DNA of 64,000 nt from Thiotrichales bacterium 19S3-11 (GCA_021713295.1 JAKJJU010000012.1:1-64000), one strand, 5' to 3'; counted from the stretch's first letter, positions 34,900 through 46,020 are shown. Numbers and translations: made by a program. The notes: generated from the letters alone by a model not told the origin.

Positions 34900-35688
34900 A
34901 TGATAGCATTTGATGAGAAATATCTACCTTGGGACTTATCTAGAAAGCTTAGGGAGATTATAGGTTATTTCCAATGTGATATGATGCACTTTTGTTTTGT
35001 ATCGGAAAAAAAAGTGACTTTAATACCAATACCTATTCGTCATGTTGAGCATTATAGTAATTTGTTTTTGGATAAAAATTATTATAAACATCCTTCACTA
35101 TACCCTGAAAGTTATAAGATGATTCCAGGAGTTATGAGTGAGCTTGATAAGTTTTTGTTGCGAATTCCACAAGATAGAGTATGGGGTCAAGATTTAATTG
35201 ATCATAAAGTTTATGGTCTAGGTGGTAATGGTATTACCATTTCTAAGTGTATTAGCCGCAATACTTATATTTGCTTAGCCTTAACTTATGATAAGGGATA
35301 TATGATACAGCAAGTACTAAAAGATAGAAAATTATCGCTGAAGTATTTAGAGGATGTTGCTGCTATGATTTCTCAAAATGGTTCGCTATGGGAGAAATTT
35401 TCATTTTTGCGTGCTGATTTTAATTATGTTATGGCAGCTTTAGATCAAAAAGCGTTGAAAGTGATCCAGATGCAGCATCCTGAATTATCATTAAAACAAT
35501 ATCATTTTGCTAAATATTTATCACAGGCGGATGACTTATCCTCAAAATCAATTGCCAGAGGGTTGGGGCTTTCTGTTAGAACGGTCGATGATTATTTTAC
35601 ATTTTTAAAGGATAAATTAGGAACTAAAGATCGAATTTCAACTATTTTGCGATGCTACGACTATTTTATGCAATACTGGGCAATATAG
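34900..35688 (+). CDS. LuxR-family transcriptional regulator (copy 2)
   Basis: A 262-residue paralogue of the regulator at 32264. The C-terminal HTH is nearly the same (LKQYHFAKYLSQADDLSSKS, ARGLGLSVRTVDDYFTFLKD, KLGTKDRISTILRC), while the sensory half has diverged more, so ligands may differ but DNA targets may overlap. HYSNLFLDKNYYKHPSLY corresponds to the ligand-pocket block, again with His-Pro in place of Asp-Pro. It ends 2 bases before the convergent RND pump gene. No LuxI partner is present. Confidence 0.77.
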   Translation: MIAFDEKYLPWDLSRKLREIIGYFQCDMMHFCFVSEKKVTLIPIPIRHVEHYSNLFLDKNYYKHPSLYPESYKMIPGVMSELDKFLLRIPQDRVWGQDLIDHKVYGLGGNGITISKCISRNTYICLALTYDKGYMIQQVLKDRKLSLKYLEDVAAMISQNGSLWEKFSFLRADFNYVMAALDQKALKVIQMQHPELSLKQYHFAKYLSQADDLSSKSIARGLGLSVRTVDDYFTFLKDKLGTKDRISTILRCYDYFMQYWAI

Positions 35689-35690
35689 TA

Positions 35691-38600
35691 TTATGATTTT
35701 ATGTTGAGTAATCTGCGTTTTTTGTGATCAAGTGGTGATAATAGTAAATAAGCAATTGGTACAATAAATAATGAAAATAAAGTACCAAATAATAACCCAC
35801 CAACAATAATAGCACCAATTTGTGAATTACTAATTGAACCTGGGCCAGAAGCTAATGCTAGTGGAATTGAGCCCAAAACCATAGCTGATGTAGTCATAAG
35901 AATTGGTCTGAGCCGAATGACAGCGCCTTTAATTACAGCTTCTTTTAAACTTGAGCCTTTAGTTAAGCATTCATTTGAAAACTGTGTGATTAAGATGCCA
36001 TGCTTGCTGATAAGACCAACCAATGTAATTAAACCAATATTAGTATATAAATTTAAGCTGCCACCGATTAATAAGATGGTTGCTAGTGCTCCGACGATTG
36101 ATAAAGGAACCGTTAGTAGAATGATAAAGGGATCAACAAAGCTTTCAAACTGTGCAGCTAGCACAAGGTAGATAAATACAATTGCTAATGCAAATAATCC
36201 AACCATAGTCCCTGCAGAGTCAAGGTATGCTTGCAAACGCCCGCCAAAGCTAAAGCGCATATTGGGGTTTAAGTCTTCTTGCAGTACTTTTGAGATTTCG
36301 CTTTGGGCTTCTGATAAGCTATAGCCTGGTGCTAGATCGGCTGATATTTTTGCTGCATTCATGCGGTTATAGCGTAGTAAGCTACTTTGCTGAATGTTTG
36401 TATTAAAATTAACGAGATTTGCTAAAGGAATCATTTGATTCGTAGCGCTTGGGACATAGATTTTATTTAGACTGTCAAATGTACTTAAATCTTTTAAATT
36501 CATTTGTACGATAACAGGGTAGGTGGTATTGGTCGTTAGAACATTGGTGATGTGTTTACCACTCATCAAAAGACTAAACGTATCGGCAATATCTTGTGGG
36601 TTAACACCAACCATAGCCGCTTGATTACGCTTGAATGATATTTCATAAACATAATTATTGAATTTAAGGCTATTATCTACATTAGCTAATGCTGGTAACT
36701 GTTTAAACGCTTGTGTAATTTTATTGGATGATTTTAAAAGTGCATTATAACTGCCAAGGCTCATCACATAAACAATAACATCAGAGCTATCAGCATCTGA
36801 GCCAAAACTGACAGGGTCAGGTACAGAAAAGCTGGTTTTAATACCAGGAATTTCATTGGCCAATGGCGTTAGTTCATTAATGACTTGAAATGTTGATTTG
36901 TTTCTAATTCCCCAAGGCTTCATTGTTACAAAGTTATCGGCACTACCAGAGAATATAAAAGCAGCATTACTTAAAATATCCTGATTTTTTTGATAGGCAT
37001 GTGTTTCTAGCTGGTTCATATAATAATTAGTATAAGGTACCGTAGCGCCTGGTGGAGAAGTAATCGAAGCAGTAAAATAGCCAATATCTTCTTTAGGGAT
37101 AAACGACTGAGGGGTAATGCTATATAGTGCATAGCCAATAAAAGCGAGAGCTGCTAACACACCAATAATCCAGTAGCGGATATTTAATGCTTTATTTAGC
37201 AGGCGTTGATAGCTGATATTAATGCGATCAAACGTGCTTTCAAGAATGCGTTCAATCTTTGATTCTTTTTGCTTACTGCGAAGAATTAGTGAGCACATCA
37301 TTGGTGATGCGGTTAAGGCAACGAACCCTGAAATGACAACAGCACCAGCTAATGTGAAAGCAAACTCTCTAAATACAGAAGCAGTAAAGCCACTGGAAAA
37401 ACCAATTGGTGCATAAACTGCAACCAATGTTAATGTCATTGCAATAATTGAAAATCCAATTTCTTTACTACCTTCAATTGCAGCCTGTTTCGGTGGTGTG
37501 CCCATTTCTATATGTCGGTGAATATTCTCAAGCATGACAATTGCATCATCTACGACAAGCCCAATAGCAAGAATAATTGCTAATAGTGTGATAACATTAA
37601 TTGAAAAATTAAATAATAACATAATAGCAAAAGCGCCAATAACGCAAATAGGAATGGTAATAATTGGAATAAATGATGCACGAAGTGAACCTAGAAATAA
37701 AAAGACAACAAGCATGACAAGAAAAATAGCTTCGACCAAAGTTTTATAGCTATCATCGATCGAATGCAATAAAAAGGTTGATTGGTCATAGGTGATAAAC
37801 ATTGTCATATCTTTAGGTAGTTTCGTCTCTACCTTTTTCATCACCATTTTGGATAAATCAGCGACGGTAATTGGGTTGGCTTGATCGGTTGGACGTAATT
37901 CTAGGTCAATGGCATTTTTACCATTAATTCGCATTGGTGAATCAACCAAGCTTCGGCTACCTAATCTGACCGTTGCAATATCCCCTAAGCGAACAATTTG
38001 ATTATTATCTGCCTTAATAATCATAGACTTAAATTGTTCAGGTGTTTTTAAATCTGTATCTGAGACAATAGAAAAATTACGACTTCTACCTTGGATGCTG
38101 CCACCTGAAAAAGAGATATTATTACTATTAAGGACGCTTTGTACATCAGAGACGGTAATACCTAGAGCTGCCATTTTTTCAGGATCAAGCCAAATACGCA
38201 TGGCGTAGCTACTTGCACCATAAGTCCAAGCCGCACCCATGCCAGGAATTTCTAAAAACTGTGGGACAATATATTGTGAGAGATAGTCATTAATTTCTGC
38301 TGGTGTTAACTTGGCATCAATAAAACCAATATTAAGTACTGGGCGTTCGACACCATCGGTTGTAATGGTTGGTTGATCAGCATCCGGAGGCAATTGTTGT
38401 GCTGTGATACTTGCAATAGCATCTCTAACATCACCAACAGCTTTAGTCATATTTGTATTTGGATAAAAGGTTAAATTAATTGTGGTGCTACCATATGAGC
38501 TTGTTGATGTCATTGATTCTAAGCCATCAACTGAATAAATTGCATTTTCTACAGGAATTGTAATGCTGCTTTGCATTAGGGAAGGGCTTGCACCAGCGTA

Positions 38601-38750
38601 GCTAATTGAGACGGAAGCAGTATTTTCTTTCACTTTTGGAAAATAGCGAGTTTCTAAATAATTAAAACCAACAATTCCCAGAACAATAATTAGTAGGCTT
38701 AATACAGCCGCAAATACGGGGCGTTCAATACATATCTGAGATAACTTCAT
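35691..38750 (-). CDS. RND multidrug efflux permease (HAE1-type)
   Basis: A 1019-residue inner-membrane proton/drug antiporter. It opens with IERPVFAAVLSLLIIVLGIV, has the porter loops between TM1-2 and TM7-8, and carries the proton-relay Asp pair in LAIGLVVDDAIVMLENIHRH. The C-terminal LTVPLSIVGALATILLIGGS and SKHGILITQF blocks are typical. Together with the adaptor 5 bases upstream it forms a two-gene pump operon; the outer-membrane TolC channel is not encoded here, though a porin gene precedes. Confidence 0.93.
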   Translation of the reverse strand: MKLSQICIERPVFAAVLSLLIIVLGIVGFNYLETRYFPKVKENTASVSISYAGASPSLMQSSITIPVENAIYSVDGLESMTSTSSYGSTTINLTFYPNTNMTKAVGDVRDAIASITAQQLPPDADQPTITTDGVERPVLNIGFIDAKLTPAEINDYLSQYIVPQFLEIPGMGAAWTYGASSYAMRIWLDPEKMAALGITVSDVQSVLNSNNISFSGGSIQGRSRNFSIVSDTDLKTPEQFKSMIIKADNNQIVRLGDIATVRLGSRSLVDSPMRINGKNAIDLELRPTDQANPITVADLSKMVMKKVETKLPKDMTMFITYDQSTFLLHSIDDSYKTLVEAIFLVMLVVFLFLGSLRASFIPIITIPICVIGAFAIMLLFNFSINVITLLAIILAIGLVVDDAIVMLENIHRHIEMGTPPKQAAIEGSKEIGFSIIAMTLTLVAVYAPIGFSSGFTASVFREFAFTLAGAVVISGFVALTASPMMCSLILRSKQKESKIERILESTFDRINISYQRLLNKALNIRYWIIGVLAALAFIGYALYSITPQSFIPKEDIGYFTASITSPPGATVPYTNYYMNQLETHAYQKNQDILSNAAFIFSGSADNFVTMKPWGIRNKSTFQVINELTPLANEIPGIKTSFSVPDPVSFGSDADSSDVIVYVMSLGSYNALLKSSNKITQAFKQLPALANVDNSLKFNNYVYEISFKRNQAAMVGVNPQDIADTFSLLMSGKHITNVLTTNTTYPVIVQMNLKDLSTFDSLNKIYVPSATNQMIPLANLVNFNTNIQQSSLLRYNRMNAAKISADLAPGYSLSEAQSEISKVLQEDLNPNMRFSFGGRLQAYLDSAGTMVGLFALAIVFIYLVLAAQFESFVDPFIILLTVPLSIVGALATILLIGGSLNLYTNIGLITLVGLISKHGILITQFSNECLTKGSSLKEAVIKGAVIRLRPILMTTSAMVLGSIPLALASGPGSISNSQIGAIIVGGLLFGTLFSLFIVPIAYLLLSPLDHKKRRLLNIKS

Positions 38751-38755
38751 CGCTA

Positions 38756-39934
38756 TTAATTCTTCTGATTAAGTTGTTGGGTCGTCATTTGATCGGTTGG
38801 TTTTTCAGTTTGAACATCGTTTTTTGAATTAGGCGTTGTATCTGGTAGGTTATGTTGAATATGTGGCAGTAAAGTGCGTTGGTTGCTAGGAGGGGGCGCT
38901 ATTTTAGAAATTATGATGTGATTGCCATCGGTTAATTTAAATGCGCCAATGCTGACAACCACTGTCCCTGGAGAGATTCCATGTAATATCTGTGCCCAGT
39001 CATCTCTAACAAGTCCTTGTTTAATATAAACTTTTTCAACTGTATTGTCTTTGTTAACCACATAAACAAATTGACCGTTTTGATCCGCTTGAACTGCTGT
39101 GTCAGGTACAGTTAATATTTTTCTATTGGAGTTAATAAGTTGAGAGACACTAACAAACATACCTGGCGTTAGCAAATAATCTTGGTTAGGGATTTTTGCC
39201 TCTAGCGCAATCGTACCTGTCGCACTATTAATAGTTGGCGAAAGATAGCTGACAACACCATGAAATGTACGTTTAGGATAAGTTGAAGAATTAACTAAGA
39301 CTTGATCTCCAAGGGCAAGTTCAGGCTTTAGGTTTGCTGGAAGTGAAAATTCGACTTTAACAGGTGCCTGTTGGGTTAATTGTACAAGGGTTGTGCCAGA
39401 TGTAATATAAGCGCCTACATCATAGATAAAACTACTTAAGACGCCAGAGAATGGCGCAACTAAAATATCATTTTGTAATTCATTTTTTTGTTTATCAATT
39501 TCTGTTTTTGCTTCGACTAATATTGCCTTCTTTTGATCAAGCGTTTCTTTTGAAACGGCCCCTGACTTAGCAAGTATCTGCATTCGTTGGTAAGTTTGCT
39601 GAGCAATATTAAGTTTTGCTTGTAATGACTCTAAATCAGCTTCATCTTGTGTGGTATCTAGTTTGGCAATCACTTCACCTTTAAGTACGCGGTCTCCATT
39701 ATTAAAATATTTTTCCATCAACTTGCCATCGTTGCCAAAACTTAGGTTAACTTGCTGAATGGCTTGGATATGGCCTACAGCTTTAATTTCATCCGGTACG
39801 GTAATAACTTTTGCTGTAGCAACATTAACGCTGATTGGTGTATTTGTATTTGCATGGCTGATAGTGGTTGCCATAAAAAAGCTTGTCATTAGACTCAGCA
39901 AATAGTTTCGTTGTTTAATTGTCATATACCTCAT
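38756..39934 (-). CDS. RND periplasmic adaptor (membrane fusion protein)
   Basis: A 392-residue adaptor with a signal sequence (residues about 1-28, ending SHA), a lipoyl/barrel-sandwich domain split by an alpha-hairpin of about 60 residues (KLNIAQQTYQRMQILAKSGA), and a beta-barrel domain (VKVEFSLPANLKPELALGDQ). The closing 40 residues are Gln/Pro/Thr-rich and unstructured. It bridges the RND pump to an outer-membrane channel. A small palindrome lies 18-31 bases upstream of the start. Confidence 0.92.
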   Translation of the reverse strand: MRYMTIKQRNYLLSLMTSFFMATTISHANTNTPISVNVATAKVITVPDEIKAVGHIQAIQQVNLSFGNDGKLMEKYFNNGDRVLKGEVIAKLDTTQDEADLESLQAKLNIAQQTYQRMQILAKSGAVSKETLDQKKAILVEAKTEIDKQKNELQNDILVAPFSGVLSSFIYDVGAYITSGTTLVQLTQQAPVKVEFSLPANLKPELALGDQVLVNSSTYPKRTFHGVVSYLSPTINSATGTIALEAKIPNQDYLLTPGMFVSVSQLINSNRKILTVPDTAVQADQNGQFVYVVNKDNTVEKVYIKQGLVRDDWAQILHGISPGTVVVSIGAFKLTDGNHIIISKIAPPPSNQRTLLPHIQHNLPDTTPNSKNDVQTEKPTDQMTTQQLNQKN

Positions 39935-39951
39935 TTAATACCATTGTGAAT

Positions 39952-39965
39952 ACTTCTTTAGAAGT
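39952..39965. promoter_or_regulatory. Palindrome upstream of the RND operon
   Basis: ACTTCT and AGAAGT are exact reverse complements around TT. The element lies just before the adaptor start in the likely promoter/leader region and could be a repressor operator, as efflux operons are often repressed by TetR or MarR proteins; no such gene is adjacent. Confidence 0.35.
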
Positions 39966-40128
39966 TTAATCAAATCATAGGTAGAAATAAGTATACCAGT
40001 AAATAATGTTCAATGCGTAGCAATTCGATTAGAGAATCTTTTAAATAACGCATTAGATTATATAGAAAACGGGAAGGTTAGAGTAAGATGGTATATGACT
40101 TAGAAAGTTAATAAGGGCTATTTTTAGC

Positions 40129-41607
40129 TTAGAAGTAAATAGTCGCATCACCTGTAACCGTATTTCCTTTACCATTGTTATAGGTTTGTAACCAAGCATA
40201 TTCAAGGGTTAAATAAACATTAGTTAACACTTCTGATTGAACATAGGCTATGACTTCTTGTTTAGGGCCTGTAACTTCAATGGCGTTGATAGCATCACCA
40301 TTGACAATACCAGTAAAGTTCTGAGTCTGATAAGCGCCATTATAACTTAGTGCGAAGGTTGTTGGTATGCCATAAATATCTGGAGAATAAACACCTTGGA
40401 TATACCAAGTACCAGCACGTTGATGATTGGTATAATCACGTTTAAACAATGTGCTTGCAATACCGCCATATAAACCGTATACATCATAAGTGATAGAGCC
40501 TTCAAAATTAAGGACTGGGTTTCTATCTGTGCTTTGTCCGCCATCTAGGCTATTAGTACCATCAGTACCTGCACCAGAGCCAATGATATTATTCATATAG
40601 CCGCCATTGATGCTATAGGCTAATTTTTTAGTGATATTAGCCGTGTAGAATGCGCTATAAATAAAGTCGTATTGGTTAACAGTCGACGTGTCATTATCAT
40701 TGTCACTGCTATTATTACGCCAGCCACTTAAATAAGTTGTTAAGCCATCATGGTTATAACCAATAGTAACGTTGGTTAACTTGGTCGGTCTAAATAACAT
40801 TGTGCCGATACTACTTGCCCAGACACCGCCACCACCAAATGAGCCTAGCGGTGGACGGTTTTTACCGACTGAAGCAAAAAATGGGAACTGGCTTAAGTTA
40901 CCGAAGTTAATAAAGGCATTATCAATGCCAACACCATTTTCAGTGCCAGCTAAGGTAATATAACCTTGTACCCATTCATTTACATTGGCTAATAAGTCAA
41001 TATTCGCTGTATTAATCGAGGCACCAGCACCATTTCCATAGACATCTTTGTTGTTGTTTGCACCTGTCCTAATTTGATCTCCCCACCAGCCTTGAACATC
41101 GGCTTCAATTGAGCCACCTAATATTAGTGATGGCTGATGGAAGCGATCTTGTAGTTTTAATGTTCCCAGTGGCATTTGTGAGGATGATAATTGCTCAAGG
41201 AGTGTATCTTTATATTCAGCATCACTTTCAATATAAACGTATTGGCCTCTAAATAGTGGTTGTGGTTTGGAGGATGCCTCTTCACTATTACTGTTTGCTT
41301 CGGTAGCGTCTGCTTTGTCTGATGAGAAATGAGATAATGTATGTGTGTGCTCAGAGTTTGCATGTTGATGTGCTGATAAGTCTTCGCCTGTTTCTACAAT
41401 ATCACTGGCTTGTTGATTCTGTTTGGCTTCAAGCTTATCCACTTTTTTTGTTAATGCTTCAATTTGTGCTTTCAGTGCTTGAAGGTCAGCTGCTGGAACT
41501 TCAACCATTTGGGTATTCTGATTGACTGGGCTTTGGGCAAATGATGTATGCCCGATAATTGCAGCAGTGATTGCAGTTGATATAGAGGCAACACTCCGTT
41601 TAAACAT
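40129..41607 (-). CDS. LbtU/DUF3573-like outer-membrane porin with His-rich N-terminal linker
   Basis: A 492-residue outer-membrane beta-barrel protein. A signal peptide (1-24) is followed by a coiled coil (about 35-68, LQALKAQIEALTKKVDKLEA), a linker with five His in residues 80-93 (HQHANSEHTHTLSH), and a barrel of about 14-16 strands that ends in Phe (ATIYF), the usual assembly signal. The layout matches the LbtU siderophore porin family of Legionella and the DUF3573 proteins of Francisella, which act in iron uptake (family knowledge). The ribosome site AGGAGA is clear. No Fur box was identified upstream. Confidence 0.75.
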   Translation of the reverse strand: MFKRSVASISTAITAAIIGHTSFAQSPVNQNTQMVEVPAADLQALKAQIEALTKKVDKLEAKQNQQASDIVETGEDLSAHQHANSEHTHTLSHFSSDKADATEANSNSEEASSKPQPLFRGQYVYIESDAEYKDTLLEQLSSSQMPLGTLKLQDRFHQPSLILGGSIEADVQGWWGDQIRTGANNNKDVYGNGAGASINTANIDLLANVNEWVQGYITLAGTENGVGIDNAFINFGNLSQFPFFASVGKNRPPLGSFGGGGVWASSIGTMLFRPTKLTNVTIGYNHDGLTTYLSGWRNNSSDNDNDTSTVNQYDFIYSAFYTANITKKLAYSINGGYMNNIIGSGAGTDGTNSLDGGQSTDRNPVLNFEGSITYDVYGLYGGIASTLFKRDYTNHQRAGTWYIQGVYSPDIYGIPTTFALSYNGAYQTQNFTGIVNGDAINAIEVTGPKQEVIAYVQSEVLTNVYLTLEYAWLQTYNNGKGNTVTGDATIYF

Positions 41608-41757
41608 AAAGATTTCTCCTATGGACCGTTTTTATCAATGTTGTGGCTTTGGGCTTGTCATTTAAAGTACAGTTAATAACAGCCAGATTTACGATACTAT
41701 CATGAGAGGCTATGATTGGAAATACTATAAAGTAATATATTTTTAAAATTTATAAAC

Positions 41758-42252
41758 TTATTGAAGTTTTTTCTTTTTTGTAGCAAAAAGTGATGAAATT
41801 ACAAATAGAAAAGCGCCAATACAAATAGCCGAATCAGCAATATTAAACGTTGGCCAGTGATAATTTTTATAGTGCAGATCGATAAAATCAATAACATAAC
41901 CATAATTAAGTCGATCAAAAACATTGCCAATTGCCCCAGATAAAATAAGGCATAGCGATATAGCCTGTAAGTTATGATTTCGTGGAATTTTAGTTAGCCA
42001 GTATAAAATGACAATCGCAATGATAATGGCGATAATCGAAAAAAACCATAGCTGCCAGCCATTCTCATAAGCGAGAAAACTAAAAGCAGCACCTCGATTA
42101 AAAGCAAGGGTAAAGTTTAAAAAAGGTAAGCATTTTAAAGGTTCATTATAGGCTAAATGTTGTAGGACATAGAGTTTGGTAGAAAAGTCAACAGCAAGCA
42201 TTAAAGCTGAAATCCATAGCCAGCGTAATTGCCCTTTTTCTTTATTAGGCAT
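41758..42252 (-). CDS. lspA: Lipoprotein signal peptidase
   Basis: The start is set at [11 protein letters not shown] (ATG at 42250-42252), overlapping the ileS stop by 8 bases; the longer upstream reading is inside ileS and not expected. The 164-residue protein has four membrane helices. The catalytic pair is Asp122 in GYVIDF and Asp140 in FNIADS, with the GNVFDRL block between. It removes the signal peptide from diacylglyceryl-modified prolipoproteins such as the Sel1 lipoprotein. Last gene of ribF-ileS-lspA. Confidence 0.96.
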   Translation of the reverse strand: MPNKEKGQLRWLWISALMLAVDFSTKLYVLQHLAYNEPLKCLPFLNFTLAFNRGAAFSFLAYENGWQLWFFSIIAIIIAIVILYWLTKIPRNHNLQAISLCLILSGAIGNVFDRLNYGYVIDFIDLHYKNYHWPTFNIADSAICIGAFLFVISSLFATKKKKLQ

Positions 42253-45055
42253 AATGACGAACTTCTCCAGATTCTGAGATGATATTGGTAACACAACGAC
42301 TGCAAATATCTGGGTATTGAGAATTGCTACCAACATCTTTTGTTCGATGCCAGCATCGTTGGCATTTAGGTAAATCAGTTGCTAGAACCTCGATTTTTAA
42401 ACCATCAATTTCATCTAATGCATCAGGTGCTTCAGCTAATGGTTTAACTAACGCACTCGATGTAATCAGTGCAAAATGCAATTCATCTTTTAGGGTTAAT
42501 AGTTTGTCATATAAAGTACCATTAGCATAAAGAATAACTTGCGCTTCTAATGACGAACCAATTAACTGTTGGTTACGTTTTTCTTCAAGTAGTACGTTTA
42601 CTTTATCACGCAGTGGCATGATTTCTTGCCAAAATGCCAAGTCAAATGAAGTGGTTTCATCAAAGTCATTTAAGTCGTCATACCATTGACTTAAAAAGAC
42701 AGATTCAAGTTTATCACCTGGGATTGCTTCCCAGATTTCATCGGCAGTAAAACTTAAAACTGGGCTGATCCAACGCACAAGCGCTTGGATAATATGATAC
42801 ATTGCCGTTTGAGCCGAACGTCGAGCTAGGCTATTTTCTTTTGCGGTATATTGCCTATCTTTAATAATATCAAGATAAAAACTGCCCATGTCAATTGAGC
42901 AAAAATGATGTATTAGCTGAGTGGTGCTATGGAATTGATAACTCTCATAGGCGGTTATGATCTCTTTTTGAAGTTGTGAGGTTTTTGCAACAGCCCAACG
43001 ATCTAATTCAATCATTTCATTAAAATTAACCTTATCCACATCCGGATTAAAACCATTGAGGTTGGCAAGTAAAAATCTTGCAGTATTGCGAATGCGACGG
43101 TAGGTATCTGTTGTACGTTTGAGGATTTCTTTTGAAATTGTCATTTCAGTTTGGTAGTCAACGGAGGCAGTCCACAGCCTCAAGATATCTGCACCCAGAT
43201 CCTGAACAATTTCTTGAGGTGAGATCACATTACCTAATGACTTAGACATTTTTTTACCATCTTTATCAACGGTGAAACCATGTGTAATTACTTGCTTGTA
43301 GGGGGGGGTGCCTTCCCTTGCCATTGCCGTTAGCATTGAAGTTTGAAACCAACCGCGATGTTGATCAGAACCTTCTAGGTATAAATCTGCAGGAAAGTTA
43401 AGCTCTGCTCTTTTTTCAACAACGCAATAATTTGAACTGCCCGAGTCAAACCAGACATCTAATGTATCGCTAGAGCGTATATAAGTATCGGTATCATTAC
43501 CAATAAACTCAGCATCGTCGCTATTAAACCATGCTTCAATGCCGCCTTTATTTATTTTTTGAATAACGTGATCAAAAATTTCATTGGTTTTAGGATGAAG
43601 ATCGCCAGTTTCTTTATGGACAAATAATGCAATAGGTGTATTCCAAGTTCTTTGGCGTGATATGCACCAATCGGGTCTAGATTGTATCATGCTAATAAAA
43701 CGCTTTTCACCAGAATGAGGTAACCATTTAACTTTTTGTGCAGCCTCGATGGTATTGTTGCGTAAGTTTTGTTGTTCCATACTAATAAACCACTGCGGCG
43801 TTGCCCTAAAGATAACAGGTGATTTATGGCGCCAGCAATGGGGATAGCTATGGATGGTCGTCTCAGCATGGAGTAAATTACCTTTTTCAGCTAAAACATC
43901 AATAATGTGGTTGTTTGCTTTGAAGATAAATTGGCCTTCAAATAGCTCAGTGCCTTGAATGTAGCAGCCATTTGCAGCAACTGGATTCTCAAGCGTTAAA
44001 TTATTTTTTTTGCCGATATTAAAGTCATCAACACCATGAGCTGAAGCATTATGTACTAAGCCTGTACCTGATTCAATTGTCACATGTTCCGCCTCAAGTA
44101 GTGGAACAGTTCGATCATAAAAAGGATGGGATAAAAATAGGCCTTTAAGTGCGCTACCTTTGAACGTTGCTTTAATTTGATACTGATCAATACCGCAGCG
44201 ATCTAATACTTCTTTATGAAGTGCTTGAGCAATAATAATTGCTTCTTTGGAGTTTCCTAATTCAATGAGAACATAGTCAATTTCATTACTATAGGTAACC
44301 GCCTGGTTTGCCGGTAAGGTCCATGGTGTTGTTGTCCAAATTACAGCAGAGGTAGACTCTGGTAACTTTTCAAGTTCTAGTGCATTAGACCATTTCTTTG
44401 CATCAACAATAGCAAATTTAACATCAATAGAGGGGGAGGATTTATCTTTATATTCGATTTCAGCTTCTGATAGTGAACTACGACAGTCAAAGCACCAGTG
44501 AACGGGTTTAAAGCCTTTTGTGAGATGGCCATTTTTAACAATTTTTGCTAAATTTTTGACAATGTTAGCTTCATAGTGATAGTCCATAGTTAAGTAAGGG
44601 TTCTGCCAGTCACCTAAAATTCCTAAGCGGATAAAATCTTTCTTTTGACGCTCTACTTGTGCTTTAGCATACTTGCGACACTCGCTTCTAAATGTATTTG
44701 CATCTACTTTAACTCCGGGTTTGCCAATTTTCTTTTCAACTTGTACTTCAATAGGCAAGCCATGGCAGTCCCATCCAGGGATATAGGGGGTATCAAAACC
44801 GCTGAGGCGCTTTGATTTTAGTATAAAGTCTTTTAGTATTTTATTAACGGCATGGCCAACGTGAATGTCACCATTAGCATAAGGCGGACCATCATGTAAT
44901 ATAAATTGTTTGCGACCTTTCGTGTGATTGGCAATTTTTTCATAAAGATTTTCATTTTGCCATTTTTTTAAGCGTTTTGGTTCACTTTGAGCTAAATTGC
45001 CGCGCATCGCAAAGGATGTTTTAGGCAAATTAAGTGTATCTTTATAGTCGGTCAT
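42245..45055 (-). CDS. ileS: Isoleucyl-tRNA synthetase
   Basis: A 936-residue class Ia enzyme. The HIGH-type motif is [13 protein letters not shown], the KMSKS motif is [11 protein letters not shown], and the C-terminal zinc site is CQRCWHRT with CSRCVTNI. The editing domain [13 protein letters not shown] is intact. One oddity is a C8 run (G8 on the plus strand at 43301-43308) encoding part of GTPPYK. The gene overlaps ribF by 4 and lspA by 8 bases. Confidence 0.97.
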   Translation of the reverse strand: MTDYKDTLNLPKTSFAMRGNLAQSEPKRLKKWQNENLYEKIANHTKGRKQFILHDGPPYANGDIHVGHAVNKILKDFILKSKRLSGFDTPYIPGWDCHGLPIEVQVEKKIGKPGVKVDANTFRSECRKYAKAQVERQKKDFIRLGILGDWQNPYLTMDYHYEANIVKNLAKIVKNGHLTKGFKPVHWCFDCRSSLSEAEIEYKDKSSPSIDVKFAIVDAKKWSNALELEKLPESTSAVIWTTTPWTLPANQAVTYSNEIDYVLIELGNSKEAIIIAQALHKEVLDRCGIDQYQIKATFKGSALKGLFLSHPFYDRTVPLLEAEHVTIESGTGLVHNASAHGVDDFNIGKKNNLTLENPVAANGCYIQGTELFEGQFIFKANNHIIDVLAEKGNLLHAETTIHSYPHCWRHKSPVIFRATPQWFISMEQQNLRNNTIEAAQKVKWLPHSGEKRFISMIQSRPDWCISRQRTWNTPIALFVHKETGDLHPKTNEIFDHVIQKINKGGIEAWFNSDDAEFIGNDTDTYIRSSDTLDVWFDSGSSNYCVVEKRAELNFPADLYLEGSDQHRGWFQTSMLTAMAREGTPPYKQVITHGFTVDKDGKKMSKSLGNVISPQEIVQDLGADILRLWTASVDYQTEMTISKEILKRTTDTYRRIRNTARFLLANLNGFNPDVDKVNFNEMIELDRWAVAKTSQLQKEIITAYESYQFHSTTQLIHHFCSIDMGSFYLDIIKDRQYTAKENSLARRSAQTAMYHIIQALVRWISPVLSFTADEIWEAIPGDKLESVFLSQWYDDLNDFDETTSFDLAFWQEIMPLRDKVNVLLEEKRNQQLIGSSLEAQVILYANGTLYDKLLTLKDELHFALITSSALVKPLAEAPDALDEIDGLKIEVLATDLPKCQRCWHRTKDVGSNSQYPDICSRCVTNIISESGEVRHYA

Positions 45056-46020
45056 TTAGTCGCCTCTTTAACTATCTCATTCTCTTCTATCAAATCGGGC
45101 TGATGATCATGAAGCCATGACTTGGCCTTTTGAATATCAAGTGCTATTTGCATTTTTAATTCATCTAAATTGGCAAATTTTACTTCATTTCTTAACCAAT
45201 GTAAAAACTCTATTTTGGCAATTTTATGATAAACGACTTGATTAAACTTAAAAATGTGTACTTCAAGTAAGCGTTTTAGACCATTTAACGTTGGTCGCCT
45301 GCCGATATTTGCAACGCCAAAGTATGTTTGTGAATTAATCGTTACTTGAACTATATAAACACCAGAGACCGCCATTTCTTGCTTTAATGGAATATTAATC
45401 GTTGAAAACCCAAGCTTTCGACCATTTTTATCGCCATGGATTATTCTGCCGGAAATAGCATAGGGATAACCAAGATAGTTTTTTGCTTGTTGGAAATGGC
45501 CTTTATTAATTAAATCTCTAATAATTGAGCTGCTGATCCTTTTATTTTCATAGACAAAGCTGTCTAGCTGTTCGACCGCATAATGATAAGATTTTGCCAT
45601 TGATTTTAGTAAGTTAATATCGCCCTTTTGATTTTTGCCAAAGCGAAAATCATCGCCGATTAAAATGTGCTTTAGGTTGAGTCCATTGACTAGTATTTTT
45701 TCAATAAATGCTTCAGCAGTTAAATTTTTTAATGTTTGATCAAACTTAAGTATCAGTATATTAGTAATGCCTGTTTGCTCAATTAAGTTAATCCGGTCTC
45801 TAAGAGTCGTTAAGCGTTTAGGAGCTTTATCCTTTAAAAAATATTCTTTTGGTTGGGGTTCAAAACAGACGACAATGGGTGTTAGCTTATGTGTCTTTGC
45901 AATAGTCGATAGGCTCTGTAATACAAACTGATGCCCTTTATGAATACCATCAAAGGCACCGATTGTGATTGCAGTTGATTCAGTGAAATTTTTTAAATCA
46001 GCTTGTCTTAAAATTCGCAT
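45052..46020 (-). CDS. ribF: Bifunctional riboflavin kinase/FAD synthetase
   Basis: A 322-residue two-domain enzyme that makes FMN and then FAD. The N-terminal adenylyltransferase domain has [13 protein letters not shown] (the HxGH-like site) and [12 protein letters not shown]; the C-terminal kinase domain has [20 protein letters not shown]. It starts the ribF-ileS-lspA operon, whose gene order is conserved with E. coli; rpsT is not adjacent. Confidence 0.96.
   Translation of the reverse strand: MRILRQADLKNFTESTAITIGAFDGIHKGHQFVLQSLSTIAKTHKLTPIVVCFEPQPKEYFLKDKAPKRLTTLRDRINLIEQTGITNILILKFDQTLKNLTAEAFIEKILVNGLNLKHILIGDDFRFGKNQKGDINLLKSMAKSYHYAVEQLDSFVYENKRISSSIIRDLINKGHFQQAKNYLGYPYAISGRIIHGDKNGRKLGFSTINIPLKQEMAVSGVYIVQVTINSQTYFGVANIGRRPTLNGLKRLLEVHIFKFNQVVYHKIAKIEFLHWLRNEVKFANLDELKMQIALDIQKAKSWLHDHQPDLIEENEIVKEATK

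Noticed and set aside
41608-41757. Fur box upstream of the LbtU-like porin
   Set aside because: No 19-bp GATAAT-type dyad could be found; only scattered AT-rich half matches.
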